DNA from: Beggiatoa leptomitoformis
GTDB lineage: Bacteria; Pseudomonadota; Gammaproteobacteria; Beggiatoales; Beggiatoaceae
Assembly (NCBI RefSeq): GCF_001305575.3
Contig: NZ_CP012373.2
Span: forward strand, 62,001 to 126,000
Length of the DNA: 64,000 nucleotides
Direction of reading: 5' to 3'
The position numbers and the translations under genes were made by a program. Below the pieces are notes generated by a model. It made no database searches, was not told the origin of the DNA, and was given only the letters and a program-made list of their open reading frames with translations. This document shows positions 28,500-36,667 of the stretch, one piece after another. How positions within the stretch are numbered: position 1 is the first letter of the stretch; each line of letters begins with the position of its first letter.

Positions 28500-28700
28500 A
28501 TGTATAGTCAAAAATTATTACACGAAATCGAAGTGTTACCGCCAGAATTGCAAAAGCAAGTTTATGATTTTGTTTTATTCTTACGCAATCAACAGCGAAT
28601 TGTTCAAAAAAGAACGGTGGGTGAATATCAAGATAAAATTGTGATGCACGAGGATTTTGATGCGCCGTTGTCTGATGATTTTTGGTTAGGGGAAAAATGA
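28500..28700 (+). CDS. DUF2281-type antitoxin
   Basis: The 66-residue protein MYSQKLLHEIEVLPPELQKQ with the C-terminal signature HEDFDAPLSDDFWLGEK matches small DUF2281 proteins, which pair with PIN-domain toxins. The helical N-terminus likely mediates DNA binding or dimerisation and the acidic tail binds the toxin. It overlaps the following PIN gene by ATGA, the normal arrangement. Since the partner toxin is broken, this antitoxin may now be an orphan. A GGGG tract lies a few bases before the ATG, but there is no strong Shine-Dalgarno. Confidence 0.8.
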   Translation: MYSQKLLHEIEVLPPELQKQVYDFVLFLRNQQRIVQKRTVGEYQDKIVMHEDFDAPLSDDFWLGEK

Positions 28701-28932
28701 ATATTTTGTTAGATACTCATGCGTTTTTGTGGTTGAGAAGTAACCCAGAAAAAGTACCTGAAAAATTATTGGCGGCTTATTATGATTTAAACAATGTGGT
28801 ATTTCTCAGTGTGGCCAGCATAAAGACCCCTTTGACCGGTTAATTATCACGCAGGCTAAATTAGAAGATTTAAAATTAGCGAGTGCAGATAGCGTGTTTT
28901 ATCAGTATGAAATTGATTTGTTTTGGAGTTAG
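28697..28932 (+). pseudogene. PIN-domain toxin with an internal deletion and frameshift
   Basis: The first frame from ATG 28697 reads NILLDTHAFLWLRSNPEKVP and FLSVAS, a typical PIN toxin start with the first catalytic Asp, then stops at LTG. From about 28826 another frame gives HKDPFDRLIITQAKLEDLKL and ASADSVFYQYEI, a typical PIN C-terminus with the DPFDR acid. The middle, normally about 60 residues, is missing, and the junction is out of frame. The toxin should therefore be inactive as an RNase. Confidence 0.85.
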
Positions 28933-28946
28933 CTAAGTTGGTCTCT

Positions 28947-28975
28947 CTCGTTCCCAAACAGAGTTTGGGAACGAG
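28947..28975. terminator. Perfect 13-bp hairpin CTCGTTCCCAAAC / GTTTGGGAACGAG
   Basis: A perfect 13-bp stem with a 3-base loop AGA, 14 bases after the PIN remnant, followed by GAAAAAAC. Its right side lacks a T-run on the plus strand, so it may be a repeat-derived hairpin rather than a working terminator. Confidence 0.55.
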
Positions 28976-29011
28976 GAAAAAACAAAGTATTATCTTATTT
29001 TATTTTTTTAA

Positions 29012-29102
29012 AATCAACTTTATAGGATGTATTAGCTGATACTAACGCACCCTACAAGTTGTTTTACGCTAATAACGCATTATTTTTCAGTTTTTCTTGG
29101 CT
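29012..29102. repeat. 91-bp direct repeat, right copy
   Basis: The second copy of the 28353-28443 sequence with about ten differences and the same length. Its right end runs into the 3' end of the zinc-ribbon gene (stop at 29080), so the last codons and stop of that gene come from the repeat. Confidence 0.85.
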
Positions 29103-29322
29103 CAGTCACAATAATGGCGGGCAATTGTTTTATACCTGCCGTTTTCTGTGTCGTATTTTTATGAATGATGACGGTGCTATTTTCGGGCGTAAAATCTACC
29201 TCCCAATCAGCTTTACAATACGGACAATAACCCATTAAAACGGGTTGCTCCTCTAAATCAATCAATAAATCAAAGGTTTCTTTACACTGATAACACTGAA
29301 AAGTTTGTTTTTGTTTTGCCAT
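29080..29322 (-). CDS. Small zinc-ribbon protein, unknown function
   Basis: The 80-residue protein begins MAKQKQTFQCYQCKETFDLL and has CxxC at about residues 10-13 and GYCPYCKADW at about 32-40, a two-CxxC zinc ribbon. The rest is a short beta-rich piece and a Lys/Pro-rich tail (EPRKTEK) that lies inside the 91-bp repeat. An AAGG sits 8 bases before the ATG. It starts 13 bases after the stop of the small membrane protein gene, so the two form an operon. I do not recognise a described family. A nucleic-acid-binding or adaptor role is only inference. Confidence 0.65.
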   Translation of the reverse strand: MAKQKQTFQCYQCKETFDLLIDLEEQPVLMGYCPYCKADWEVDFTPENSTVIIHKNTTQKTAGIKQLPAIIVTEPRKTEK

Positions 29323-29335
29323 TTTATAGCCTTGT

Positions 29336-29797
29336 TTAACGAATAAAGATGCTCAAGCCTGCACAGGCTAAACCCAGAAAAAAGCACACACTACCCGCGA
29401 CTAACTCCCAATATTTATCCCGCGCACTTTTTTGAAAAAATTCCTCAATACTAATGCCCTCATCTGGATGACTAACAGATTCACGGCGGATAAGATTGCG
29501 TTTAACGTTGTAACGATTATTCGGAAATAGGGTAAAAAACGTTAAAAGTAGCGCGAGAAACCAACATCCAAATGCAGCGATTAAATAAGCATTTAAACCT
29601 AAAACTACTTTTTCACCCTGCACCAATTGCAACACCGTAATATAAACACTAGGCACAGCCAATTCTAAGGTAAACAATTGTTTTGCTAATTCATCCAAAC
29701 GATTTGCCTGTTGTACGATTTCCTCTGTAAATTTTTGCTGGAGGAATTTATCAAGTTCGGAAGGGGCCCGAGTTTGGATAGGGGATTGATTGGTCAT
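29336..29797 (-). CDS. Small membrane protein with three hydrophobic segments, unknown function
   Basis: From the ATG at 29797 (MTNQSPIQTRAPSELDKFLQ) it has 153 residues; a TTG upstream would give 169. An N-terminal helix is rich in Glu/Gln and charged. Hydrophobic stretches occur at about residues 52-62 (VPSVYITVLQLV, short), 71-93 (NAYLIAAFGCWFLALLLTFF) and 129-151 (YWELVAGSVCFFLGLACAGL). A basic/acidic loop lies between the last two (YNVKRNLIRRESVSHPDEG). It forms an operon with the zinc-ribbon gene downstream. The layout resembles small membrane effectors or sensors of conflict systems, but no family assignment is possible by eye. Confidence 0.6.
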   Translation of the reverse strand: MTNQSPIQTRAPSELDKFLQQKFTEEIVQQANRLDELAKQLFTLELAVPSVYITVLQLVQGEKVVLGLNAYLIAAFGCWFLALLLTFFTLFPNNRYNVKRNLIRRESVSHPDEGISIEEFFQKSARDKYWELVAGSVCFFLGLACAGLSIFIR

Positions 29798-29867
29798 GAT
29801 GATTGTATTACCCAGTTTTTTATTTTCCGTGCTTATTATCTTCAATGTAGGGTTGCATATAGGTCAA

Positions 29868-30281
29868 TTATGGTGATGGTAAAACTAACCAGTTTTCTAA
29901 TAAAAGCTCAGGAATTCGCTCAAATTCTTTAAGATTATTGCTCACTAAAGTAAGCTGATGAGCAAGTGCAATCCCCGCTATTTGTAAATCGTATGAACCA
30001 ATAACTTGACCTTTTTTCTCTAGCTGACTTCTAATATTTGCAGTGATATAAGCCGCTTCTTCATCAAAATTAATAATCGTAAATTGCTCACAAAAAAGCT
30101 TTAAATTTCTTTTGTTTTTCTCACGATATTGGCTTTTTTCTGCACCATAAAATAACTCATAAACAGTGATAGATGAAAGAAATATCTTTTCTATGGGATG
30201 TTTTTCAAAACACTGTTGTACGCTTGGATAATGTTGTTTTATCAAATAAATGCAGATATTAGTATCTAGTAAATAACGCAT
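29868..30281 (-). CDS. vapC: VapC-type PIN-domain toxin ribonuclease
   Basis: The 137-residue protein starts MRYLLDTNICIYLIKQHYPS, the classic PIN start with the first Asp in LLDTN. The Glu is in SSITVYELFYGAEKSQYREK and the third acid is in IGSYDLQIAGIALAHQLTLV. The final NN.KEF.RI motif is present as SNNLKEFERIPELLLENW. All acidic residues are intact, so a working, Mg-dependent tRNA/mRNA-cleaving toxin is likely. The ATG shares a base with the stop of the upstream partner gene, the usual coupled antitoxin-toxin layout. Confidence 0.92.
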   Translation of the reverse strand: MRYLLDTNICIYLIKQHYPSVQQCFEKHPIEKIFLSSITVYELFYGAEKSQYREKNKRNLKLFCEQFTIINFDEEAAYITANIRSQLEKKGQVIGSYDLQIAGIALAHQLTLVSNNLKEFERIPELLLENWLVLPSP

Positions 30282-30517
30282 TAAAATATTTCCCGAATTT
30301 GTATTTCAGGTTGTTTTCTTTCTTCCTGCATAAAATCATCACTGAATTGCTCTGCAATTTGGAAAACGGTTTGCCAATTACTGGCTTGAATTGGTGGAGA
30401 TTTTTTAGTTTTCCGCACGGGTCGTTTGAGTGTTGCAACATCAGCACGTAATTGGCTTATTTCATTCATTAAACCATCAAGTTTCTGTAAAAGGGTTTCG
30501 TATTGCGTAGATTGCAT
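30281..30517 (-). CDS. Antitoxin partner of VapC
   Basis: The 78-residue protein MQSTQYETLLQKLDGLMNEI continues with a coiled-coil-like helix (SQLRADVATLKR), a basic linker (PVRKTKKSPP) and a C-terminal segment NWQTVFQIAEQFSDDFMQEE. It lies directly upstream of vapC with a one-base overlap (TAATG). It lacks an evident AbrB, Phd or RHH fold; the C-terminal part resembles the DUF2281-like end that wraps the PIN toxin. Identification rests mainly on position and size. An AT-rich inverted repeat just upstream may be its operator. Confidence 0.7.
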   Translation of the reverse strand: MQSTQYETLLQKLDGLMNEISQLRADVATLKRPVRKTKKSPPIQASNWQTVFQIAEQFSDDFMQEERKQPEIQIREIF

Positions 30518-30543
30518 GATGTCCTCTTTTGGGTCTGAACCTT

Positions 30544-30582
30544 AATTTTCTCAATTATAAAATTAGCATAATTAAGAAAATT
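30544..30582. promoter_or_regulatory. AT-rich inverted repeat upstream of the vapC operon
   Basis: AATTTTCTCAATTAT (30544-30558) and ATAATTAAGAAAATT (30568-30582) are inverted copies differing at one base, with a 9-base spacer. It sits 27 bases upstream of the antitoxin ATG and 17 bases downstream of the CHAT gene stop. It could be the operator of the toxin-antitoxin operon or a hairpin ending the CHAT transcript. Confidence 0.55.
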
Positions 30583-30598
30583 AAGTAAATTATGAAAA

Positions 30599-33500
30599 TT
30601 ACGGTTCAGACATTTGTTGACTTACCTGTTCCCAATAATTTAAGCCATCCTGTCCCCAATCCTTCGCCAACTGTTCCAATGCCTGTAAGACTTGTGCTTC
30701 ACCAATCTTATGAGCAATTCGATACACTTCTATAAATTTCGCGATTCCTTCCTGCACTTCCTCATTTTGCAAATGAATATGTCCCATATTAAACAAGGTC
30801 GCACATAGGCCCGCCACATCGCCGATTTCTTGTTGAATCGCTAAGGACTGTTGCAAGTAGCGCAGGGCGGTTTCGTAGTCGCCTCGGGCATAAGCCGTTG
30901 TTGCCATATTGTTGAGCGTCGTGCCTTCGCCACTTTTATCGCCGATTTCTTGTGCAATCGCTAAGGACTGTTGCAAGTAGCGCAGGGCGGTTTCGGTGTC
31001 GCCTCGGGCTGAATAGATTTGAGAAATATTGTTGAGCGTCGTGCCTTCGCCACTTTTATCGCCGATTTCTTGTCTTATCGCTAAGGACTGTTGCAAGTAG
31101 CGCAGGGCGGTTTCGTAGTCGCCTCGGGCATCATAGATTTGAGAAATATTGTTGAGCGTCGTGCCTTCGCCACTTTTATCGCCGATTTCTTGTTGAATCG
31201 CTAAGGACTGTTGCAAGTAGCGCAGGGCGGTTTCGTAGTCGCCTTGAGACCAATAAATTCCAGAAATATTGTTGAGCGTCATGCCTTCGCCACGTTTATC
31301 GCCGATTTCTTGTCTTATCGCTAAAGACTGTTGCAAGTAGCGCAGGGCGGTTTCGTAGTTTCCTAGTGCGTGGTTTGTCGTGCCTAGCCAATTTAAAACT
31401 CGCCCCTCAATTGCTTTATCTTCTCCACCTTGCATCGGCTCTACCCATTCCAACAAGGTACGATATAAACCCACGCGGTAGAAATAGGGCACAAGTTCAT
31501 CTAAGGCAAAGTTATCCGCCTCTGCTTTTTTTCCTGCCAGTGTCAAGGCTTCATGCACTGCAAGGGCTTGTTCATAATTTTTTTTATCAGTTTCAAAAAG
31601 ATAGCGTTGATAGTCAGCCGCTTGACTGTATAACGTGGTGGTGATGGGGGGTAAATGTGCTTGTATCCATAAACGCACCATTGCACCACAATAGAAAATC
31701 TCGCGTTGTAAAGGCGGGTTAAAAATACATTCTATTAAAGAATAATGACTTAAGCGTTGAAGCAAGTGCTCGACAGGCTTTAATTGTGGCTCACTCAAAG
31801 CGATTTTTTTCACCCCTTCTTGTGGGACAGCGGTTGTATAAACCGTTAAACGTCTTAATAACTCGCGTTCATCTGCTTCTAACGCGGTTTGAATGATTTT
31901 TTCTAAAAGTTGATTAGTTTGTAAATCTGTTTGAGCAGTTTTAATGCTTGTTAATAACTGCTCGCGGTCAGTTTGGCTTAAATCGGGGAGCAATTTAAGA
32001 AAGAACTCTAAGCCACGAAAATTACCCTGAAAGGCTTGATAAAGTTCACGAAGTAATTTAAACCGCGCTTCTTTTTCACTGGGCAAAGGGATATTGTGTA
32101 AATAAATGAACTGAATAAAATCACCATAATTTACATGACATAAAGACAAATGCCCTGTTTGCCAATTCGGTAATTTCCAACGCGATGTTAATAAAACTGT
32201 TGGCGCACTGTCGCCCATTTGCTGAATAACGCTTAACCATGTTGTTATTGTTTCATCAGTTAATGCATGTGTTTTTAAATCTTGTAAAGACTCTAAATTG
32301 TCAAAAATCAATACTAATTTACGTTGGGTTTGTTTCTGTAAGGTTGAGATTAATAACTGGGCAAATAATTTTGCAGTCTTGCATTTTTCCTGTTTCGCTG
32401 TAAATTCAGGCGTATGTACTTCATTTAAACTAAACTGTAAAAGTGTTTCAAACTCTGTCCAACTATTTTCGGGACGCGCTGAATATACATGAACAATAAA
32501 GCCTTTTTGCTGTAACCGTTGCGCTAAATAGGTGACAAGCGCGGTTTTTCCCTGTCCCCCTTCGCCTGTGATAAGCAACTGTTTAACTTGACGGCTTTCT
32601 AAACGGTTGCGCCATTCCCGCAGTTCGCGCCGTCGTCCGATAAAACGTTGTAAAGGTGGTAATCCTGATAATGAGGAAGATAAAACCGTATCAGCCAGTG
32701 GTTTAACCTCAAATCCCCAATCTACCAAAGGCATAGCAGGGTCACGACTCCACAATATTGGCAAAGACCATTGCGTTACACTCAATTCACGCCAATGATT
32801 TTTTAAATCTTCGCCGACTGTATCCCCGCGCTCAATCGCTTGCCGTCCTGCTTGTACCGCCTCATCAACCCGCGCTTGTTGGGCAATGGCTTCACAAAAT
32901 GCCCGCGCAAAAGCAATGCCTGCAATATCTAATACTGATTCGCGCATCCCAACGACATGCGGTAAACCGATATTTACCAACGATTGCGCCAAACCTGTAC
33001 TTAAATCTGCCGATGCACTTTGTCCCGATTCGCACGCCGACAACACAACACACTGCACCCCCTGCCCGCGAAAAGCCTTTGCCAGCTCGCTATCGCGCAC
33101 CATCACAGCATTGCCATTGTCATCCTCGAAACAAAATTCGCCATATTTTTCCGTTAAATGCTGTTCGTCATGAAACACCCCATGCCCGCTTAAAAACACC
33201 ACATCAAACCCTTGTTTTAAAAACTGTTGTAAAGTCTGAAAGCGTCCATCGTCTGGCACTTCTAACTGTACAATACCGCGCTGAACTGGCTCGAGTAAGG
33301 CTTCTAAAACATGGGCTTGTTCATTTTCAACATTTAATCGCCCCTGTTCGGTGAGATTTTCGGGCAAACTGGTGAATAACAGGACTTTTAAGGGGCGTTG
33401 CTGAATAGGCGTTACAACACATTGCGTCGGAACACGGCGCGACAGGGTAAAATGTGGCTGTTTGGCTAAAAAACCATGTTGCGGATGGTATAAACATTCC

Positions 33501-33769
33501 CATGCAAGCTGTTGCAGTTGTGCGTCTTGGCTTTCGAGAATAATCGGTAATATAGCGGGGCAAGCTTGTCGATAAGCGGTATCAAATGCCTCGTCGATAT
33601 TTAAAGCCCGCCATAAATCCAACCCAAAGGCTTTTAATTCATTTTCTTCAATTTTCTGCCGATTGGCATACCGCAAAGCAAAATCAGCCGAAACCCGACG
33701 ACGGGCAGGGGTGTATAACTCAGCGGGAGGATTGATGATAAACGGGGAGACATGGACTTGTTGGGGCAT
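30599..33769 (-). CDS. CHAT protease - STAND NTPase - TPR protein (NLR-like)
   Basis: A 1056-residue three-part protein. Residues about 1-340 hold a CHAT (caspase-like) domain: after VVFLSGHGVF comes the catalytic His (about 196), and VQCVVLSACESGQSA holds the catalytic Cys (about 246). Residues about 375-700 are a P-loop NTPase of the STAND type: IGRRRELREWRNRL, Walker A TGEGGQGKTALVTYLAQRL (about 401), Walker B KLVLIFDNLESLQ (about 489) and a winged-helix-like region. Residues about 790-1020 are TPRs of 40 residues (GDYETALRYLQQSLAIQQEI, then GDKSGEGTTLNNIS). CHAT as N-terminal effector, NTPase switch and repeat sensor is the layout of plant/animal NLRs and of bacterial STAND defence proteins. 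The ATG at 33769 lacks a clear Shine-Dalgarno. A defence or cell-death role is inferred. Confidence 0.9.
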   Translation of the reverse strand: MPQQVHVSPFIINPPAELYTPARRRVSADFALRYANRQKIEENELKAFGLDLWRALNIDEAFDTAYRQACPAILPIILESQDAQLQQLAWECLYHPQHGFLAKQPHFTLSRRVPTQCVVTPIQQRPLKVLLFTSLPENLTEQGRLNVENEQAHVLEALLEPVQRGIVQLEVPDDGRFQTLQQFLKQGFDVVFLSGHGVFHDEQHLTEKYGEFCFEDDNGNAVMVRDSELAKAFRGQGVQCVVLSACESGQSASADLSTGLAQSLVNIGLPHVVGMRESVLDIAGIAFARAFCEAIAQQARVDEAVQAGRQAIERGDTVGEDLKNHWRELSVTQWSLPILWSRDPAMPLVDWGFEVKPLADTVLSSSLSGLPPLQRFIGRRRELREWRNRLESRQVKQLLITGEGGQGKTALVTYLAQRLQQKGFIVHVYSARPENSWTEFETLLQFSLNEVHTPEFTAKQEKCKTAKLFAQLLISTLQKQTQRKLVLIFDNLESLQDLKTHALTDETITTWLSVIQQMGDSAPTVLLTSRWKLPNWQTGHLSLCHVNYGDFIQFIYLHNIPLPSEKEARFKLLRELYQAFQGNFRGLEFFLKLLPDLSQTDREQLLTSIKTAQTDLQTNQLLEKIIQTALEADERELLRRLTVYTTAVPQEGVKKIALSEPQLKPVEHLLQRLSHYSLIECIFNPPLQREIFYCGAMVRLWIQAHLPPITTTLYSQAADYQRYLFETDKKNYEQALAVHEALTLAGKKAEADNFALDELVPYFYRVGLYRTLLEWVEPMQGGEDKAIEGRVLNWLGTTNHALGNYETALRYLQQSLAIRQEIGDKRGEGMTLNNISGIYWSQGDYETALRYLQQSLAIQQEIGDKSGEGTTLNNISQIYDARGDYETALRYLQQSLAIRQEIGDKSGEGTTLNNISQIYSARGDTETALRYLQQSLAIAQEIGDKSGEGTTLNNMATTAYARGDYETALRYLQQSLAIQQEIGDVAGLCATLFNMGHIHLQNEEVQEGIAKFIEVYRIAHKIGEAQVLQALEQLAKDWGQDGLNYWEQVSQQMSEP
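30821..31360 (-). repeat. Near-identical 120-bp tandem repeats encoding the TPR array
   Basis: The block GCCGATTTCTTGT recurs at 30821, 30941, 31061, 31181 and 31301, an exact 120-base (40-codon) period. Between copies only short variable patches differ, chiefly around the ATTGTTGAG upstream segment and the codons after CGATTTCTTGT. The conservation is at DNA level, not only at protein level. Confidence 0.92.
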
Positions 33770-33869
33770 GGTCTGGGCTCGCAGGGGATAATATGGCTTA
33801 TTCTTAGTGATTTAGCCCCAATATGCAAGTAAGACTGATGAACGTGTATTTTACTAAACCAGATAAAAA

Positions 33870-33900
33870 CGGATAACACCATTTGAAGCGGTGATATCCG
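33870..33900 (-). terminator. Terminator after aqpZ
   Basis: CGGATAACACC pairs with GCGGTGATATCCG across a short loop; on the minus strand it is followed by TTTTTAT. It is 62 bases after the aqpZ stop and belongs to the GGATAACACC hairpin family of this window. Confidence 0.8.
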
Positions 33901-33962
33901 TCTTGGTTGTTAAACTTGGGTTAAATTAAAGTCGCAATAATTCTGCAAGGCTTTGTTCTGTA

Positions 33963-34652
33963 TTAATTGGTTTCTTGACTAATAAAACGATAAGTAATAG
34001 CACCCAATACAGCACCTATGATTGGCGCAACCCAGAATAGCCATAGTTGTGCAATTGCCCAATCACCAACGAATAGTGCAACACCTGTACTGCGTGCAGG
34101 ATTTACGGAAGTATTTGTAATAGGAATGCTAATAAGATGAATGAGGGTTAGACAAAGTCCAATGGCAATAGGTGCCATGCCGTGTGGCGCACGACTGTCT
34201 GTTGAACCCATAATTACGAAAAGAAATATCATGGTTAATACAATTTCTGTGATTAATGCGGATTGTAGCGAATATCCATTGGGTGAATGTTCACCGTAAC
34301 CATTTGAAGCAAATCCTGCGGAAACATCAAAACCCGTTTTACCTGTCGCAATGAGATATAAAGCCCCCCCTGCAATCAGCCCACCCACTACTTGTGCAAC
34401 GATGTAAGGTAGTAGTTGTTTGGTTGGGAAACGCCCACCTGCCCATAATCCGATGGATACAGCAGGATTGAGGTGACAACCTGAAATATGCCCAATAGCA
34501 TAAGCCATTGTTAAAACAGTTAAACCAAAGGCTAGTGATACGCCAACAAAACCAATGCCTAGGGTTGGAAAGGCTGCTGCAAAAATTGCACTGCCACATC
34601 CACCAAAAACAAGCCAAAATGTTCCAATTAATTCAGCGATATATTTATTCAT
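33963..34652 (-). CDS. aqpZ: Aquaporin Z
   Basis: An inner-membrane water channel of 229 residues with six membrane helices. The two pore half-helix motifs are [17 protein letters not shown] and [19 protein letters not shown], both with intact NPA. The ar/R-site Arg follows the second NPA and the usual AqpZ N-terminus [20 protein letters not shown] is present. The ATG at 34652 follows AAGGA at good spacing; a TTG five codons upstream is less likely. Monocistronic, with its own terminator. Confidence 0.96.
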   Translation of the reverse strand: MNKYIAELIGTFWLVFGGCGSAIFAAAFPTLGIGFVGVSLAFGLTVLTMAYAIGHISGCHLNPAVSIGLWAGGRFPTKQLLPYIVAQVVGGLIAGGALYLIATGKTGFDVSAGFASNGYGEHSPNGYSLQSALITEIVLTMIFLFVIMGSTDSRAPHGMAPIAIGLCLTLIHLISIPITNTSVNPARSTGVALFVGDWAIAQLWLFWVAPIIGAVLGAITYRFISQETN

Positions 34653-34750
34653 ACGCTTTCCTTTCAATTAGTTATGGAATTATAATCAATTGTGTACAAA
34701 TAATTTATGCCTATAAATATTAGGTGGTGTTAATTAGACAAAGACAAAAA

Positions 34751-34795
34751 AGGATTTCTCTCACCCTTTGGTAAACAGGGGCTAGGAGAAATCCT
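34751..34795 (-). terminator. Terminator after ilvD
   Basis: AGGATTTCTC at 34751-34760 and GAGAAATCCT at 34786-34795 form a perfect 10-bp stem. The loop contains a further CCCTTTG/CAGGGG pairing. On the minus strand it is followed by a T-run (six T). It is about 68 bases after the ilvD stop. Confidence 0.82.
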
Positions 34796-34862
34796 TATTT
34801 ATTCGTATTGCCCATATTTTTTAAAGAGGCACAGATAAATTTGTACCGCTTAAATATTGTTG

Positions 34863-36545
34863 CTACTCGTCTGTTACACAACCTTCGGACGCATTTTTGA
34901 CGTTTTTAATGTATTTGTATAATGTCCCACGCGAGGCATTGTAGGGCGGTTGTTGCCATGTAGCGCGACGTTTTGCGAGTTCTTCATCGCTGACATTCAT
35001 ATCTAATCGTTTATTTTCTGCATCAATGGTGATGATGTCGCCATCTTTTACCAGCGCGATAGGGCCGCCTTCTTGGGCTTCAGGGACGATGTGTCCAACA
35101 ATAAAGCCGTGTGAACCACCCGAGAATCGACCATCAGTAAGCAGTGCTACGTCTTGTCCTAAGCCTGCGCCCATAATGGCTGAGGTGGGCGTTAGCATTT
35201 CGGGCATACCGGGGCCACCTTTAGGGCCTTCGTAGCGTATGATGACAACATCCCCTTTTTGGATTGCTTTTTGTTCTAGGGCAACGAGCATGTCTTCTTC
35301 ACAGTCATAGACTTTTGCTGTGCCTGTGAATTTTAGACCTTCTTTTCCTGTGATTTTGGCGACAGAGCCACCGGGGGCAAGATTGCCCTTAAGAATTTGG
35401 ATGTGTCCTGTTGCTTTAATGGGATTTTCTAGGGGACGAATAACTTGTTGTCCTGCACTTAATCCCGGTAAATCGGCTAAATTTTCTGCAACGGTTTTGC
35501 CTGTCACGGTTAGGCAATCGCCATCTAATAAGCCTTTTTCTAGCAGGTATTTCATAATAGCGGGTGTGCCACCGATATTATGTAGGTCTTCCATGACGTA
35601 TAAACCGCTTGGTTTTAAATCGGCAATGAAGGGAATACGGTCGCTAACTGCTTGGAAATCATCAATTGTTAGGTTAACGTCGACGGAGCGGGCGATAGCG
35701 ATTAGGTGGAGTACGGCATTGGTTGACCCGCCTAATGCCATAACCATGACCATTGCATTTTCAAAGGCTGCGCGGGTCATGATGTCGCGGGGTTTGATGT
35801 CTTTTTCTAGTAGGTTGCGAATGGCTGCACCTGCACGGAAACATTCATCCATTTTATAGGCTTCTGTTGCAGGGGTGGATGAGCTGTAGGGTAAGCTCAT
35901 GCCTAGTGCTTCAATAGCAGATGCCATGGTGTTTGCCGTGTACATTCCGCCGCAGGCTCCCGCACCGGGACAGGCGTGACGCACGATGTCTTGTCGTTCT
36001 TCTTCAGTAATCTTGCCTGTGATATACGCGCCGTAGGATTGAAAAGCCGTTACAATATCAATGGTTTCGTGTTTTTTATTATATCCGGGGCGAATCGTCC
36101 CCCCGTAAACCATTAGGGATGGACGGTTTAAGCGTCCCATTGCGATTAAACATCCCGGCATATTTTTATCGCAACCCGGTAAAGATATGTTGGCATCGTA
36201 CCATTGACCGCCCATAATGGTTTCAATAGAGTCTGCAATTAAATCACGGGATTGTAGGGAAAAACTCATTCCGCGTGTTCCCATAGAAATCCCATCACTG
36301 ACACCAATTGTATTAAAGCGCATTCCCACCATGCCCGCCGCAGTAACACCTTCTTTGACTCTTTGCGCGAGGTCTAACAAGTGAATATTGCAAGGATTAC
36401 CTTCGTACCAAACGCTGGCAATACCAATTTGTGCCTTGTTCATATCGGCTTCTTGCATACCTGTGCCATAAAGCATGGCTTGCGACGCGCCTTGTGATTT
36501 GGGTTGGGTGATTTTGGCACTATATTTGTTGATGGGGTTAGCCAT
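34863..36545 (-). CDS. ilvD: Dihydroxy-acid dehydratase
   Basis: An Fe-S enzyme that converts 2,3-dihydroxyisovalerate and its homologue into the 2-keto acids for valine and isoleucine. The 560-residue length is typical. Cluster ligands and signatures: [20 protein letters not shown] and [19 protein letters not shown]; the C-terminal signature is [20 protein letters not shown]. The ATG at 36545 has AGGAG seven bases upstream. Not linked to other ilv genes here. Confidence 0.97.
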   Translation of the reverse strand: MANPINKYSAKITQPKSQGASQAMLYGTGMQEADMNKAQIGIASVWYEGNPCNIHLLDLAQRVKEGVTAAGMVGMRFNTIGVSDGISMGTRGMSFSLQSRDLIADSIETIMGGQWYDANISLPGCDKNMPGCLIAMGRLNRPSLMVYGGTIRPGYNKKHETIDIVTAFQSYGAYITGKITEEERQDIVRHACPGAGACGGMYTANTMASAIEALGMSLPYSSSTPATEAYKMDECFRAGAAIRNLLEKDIKPRDIMTRAAFENAMVMVMALGGSTNAVLHLIAIARSVDVNLTIDDFQAVSDRIPFIADLKPSGLYVMEDLHNIGGTPAIMKYLLEKGLLDGDCLTVTGKTVAENLADLPGLSAGQQVIRPLENPIKATGHIQILKGNLAPGGSVAKITGKEGLKFTGTAKVYDCEEDMLVALEQKAIQKGDVVIIRYEGPKGGPGMPEMLTPTSAIMGAGLGQDVALLTDGRFSGGSHGFIVGHIVPEAQEGGPIALVKDGDIITIDAENKRLDMNVSDEELAKRRATWQQPPYNASRGTLYKYIKNVKNASEGCVTDE

Positions 36546-36667
36546 TCATATCTCCTGATTTACGACTGTACACAATGAAAAAATCATGATGAAACCTTAT
36601 TTCAAAACGTCAACATTCAGTTCGTTATTTTTAACAAGGTATTATTAATAATAATCTTTACGAGTAG

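Noticed and set aside
30821-31360. Regular repeats suggestive of a CRISPR array
   Set aside because: The 120-base unit is nearly all repeat, lies in frame inside a protein and encodes TPRs; there are no short repeats with unique spacers and no cas genes.
32758-33354. 198-codon plus-strand frame opposite the CHAT domain
   Set aside because: Pure shadow of the CHAT coding frame, no start signal and no domain.
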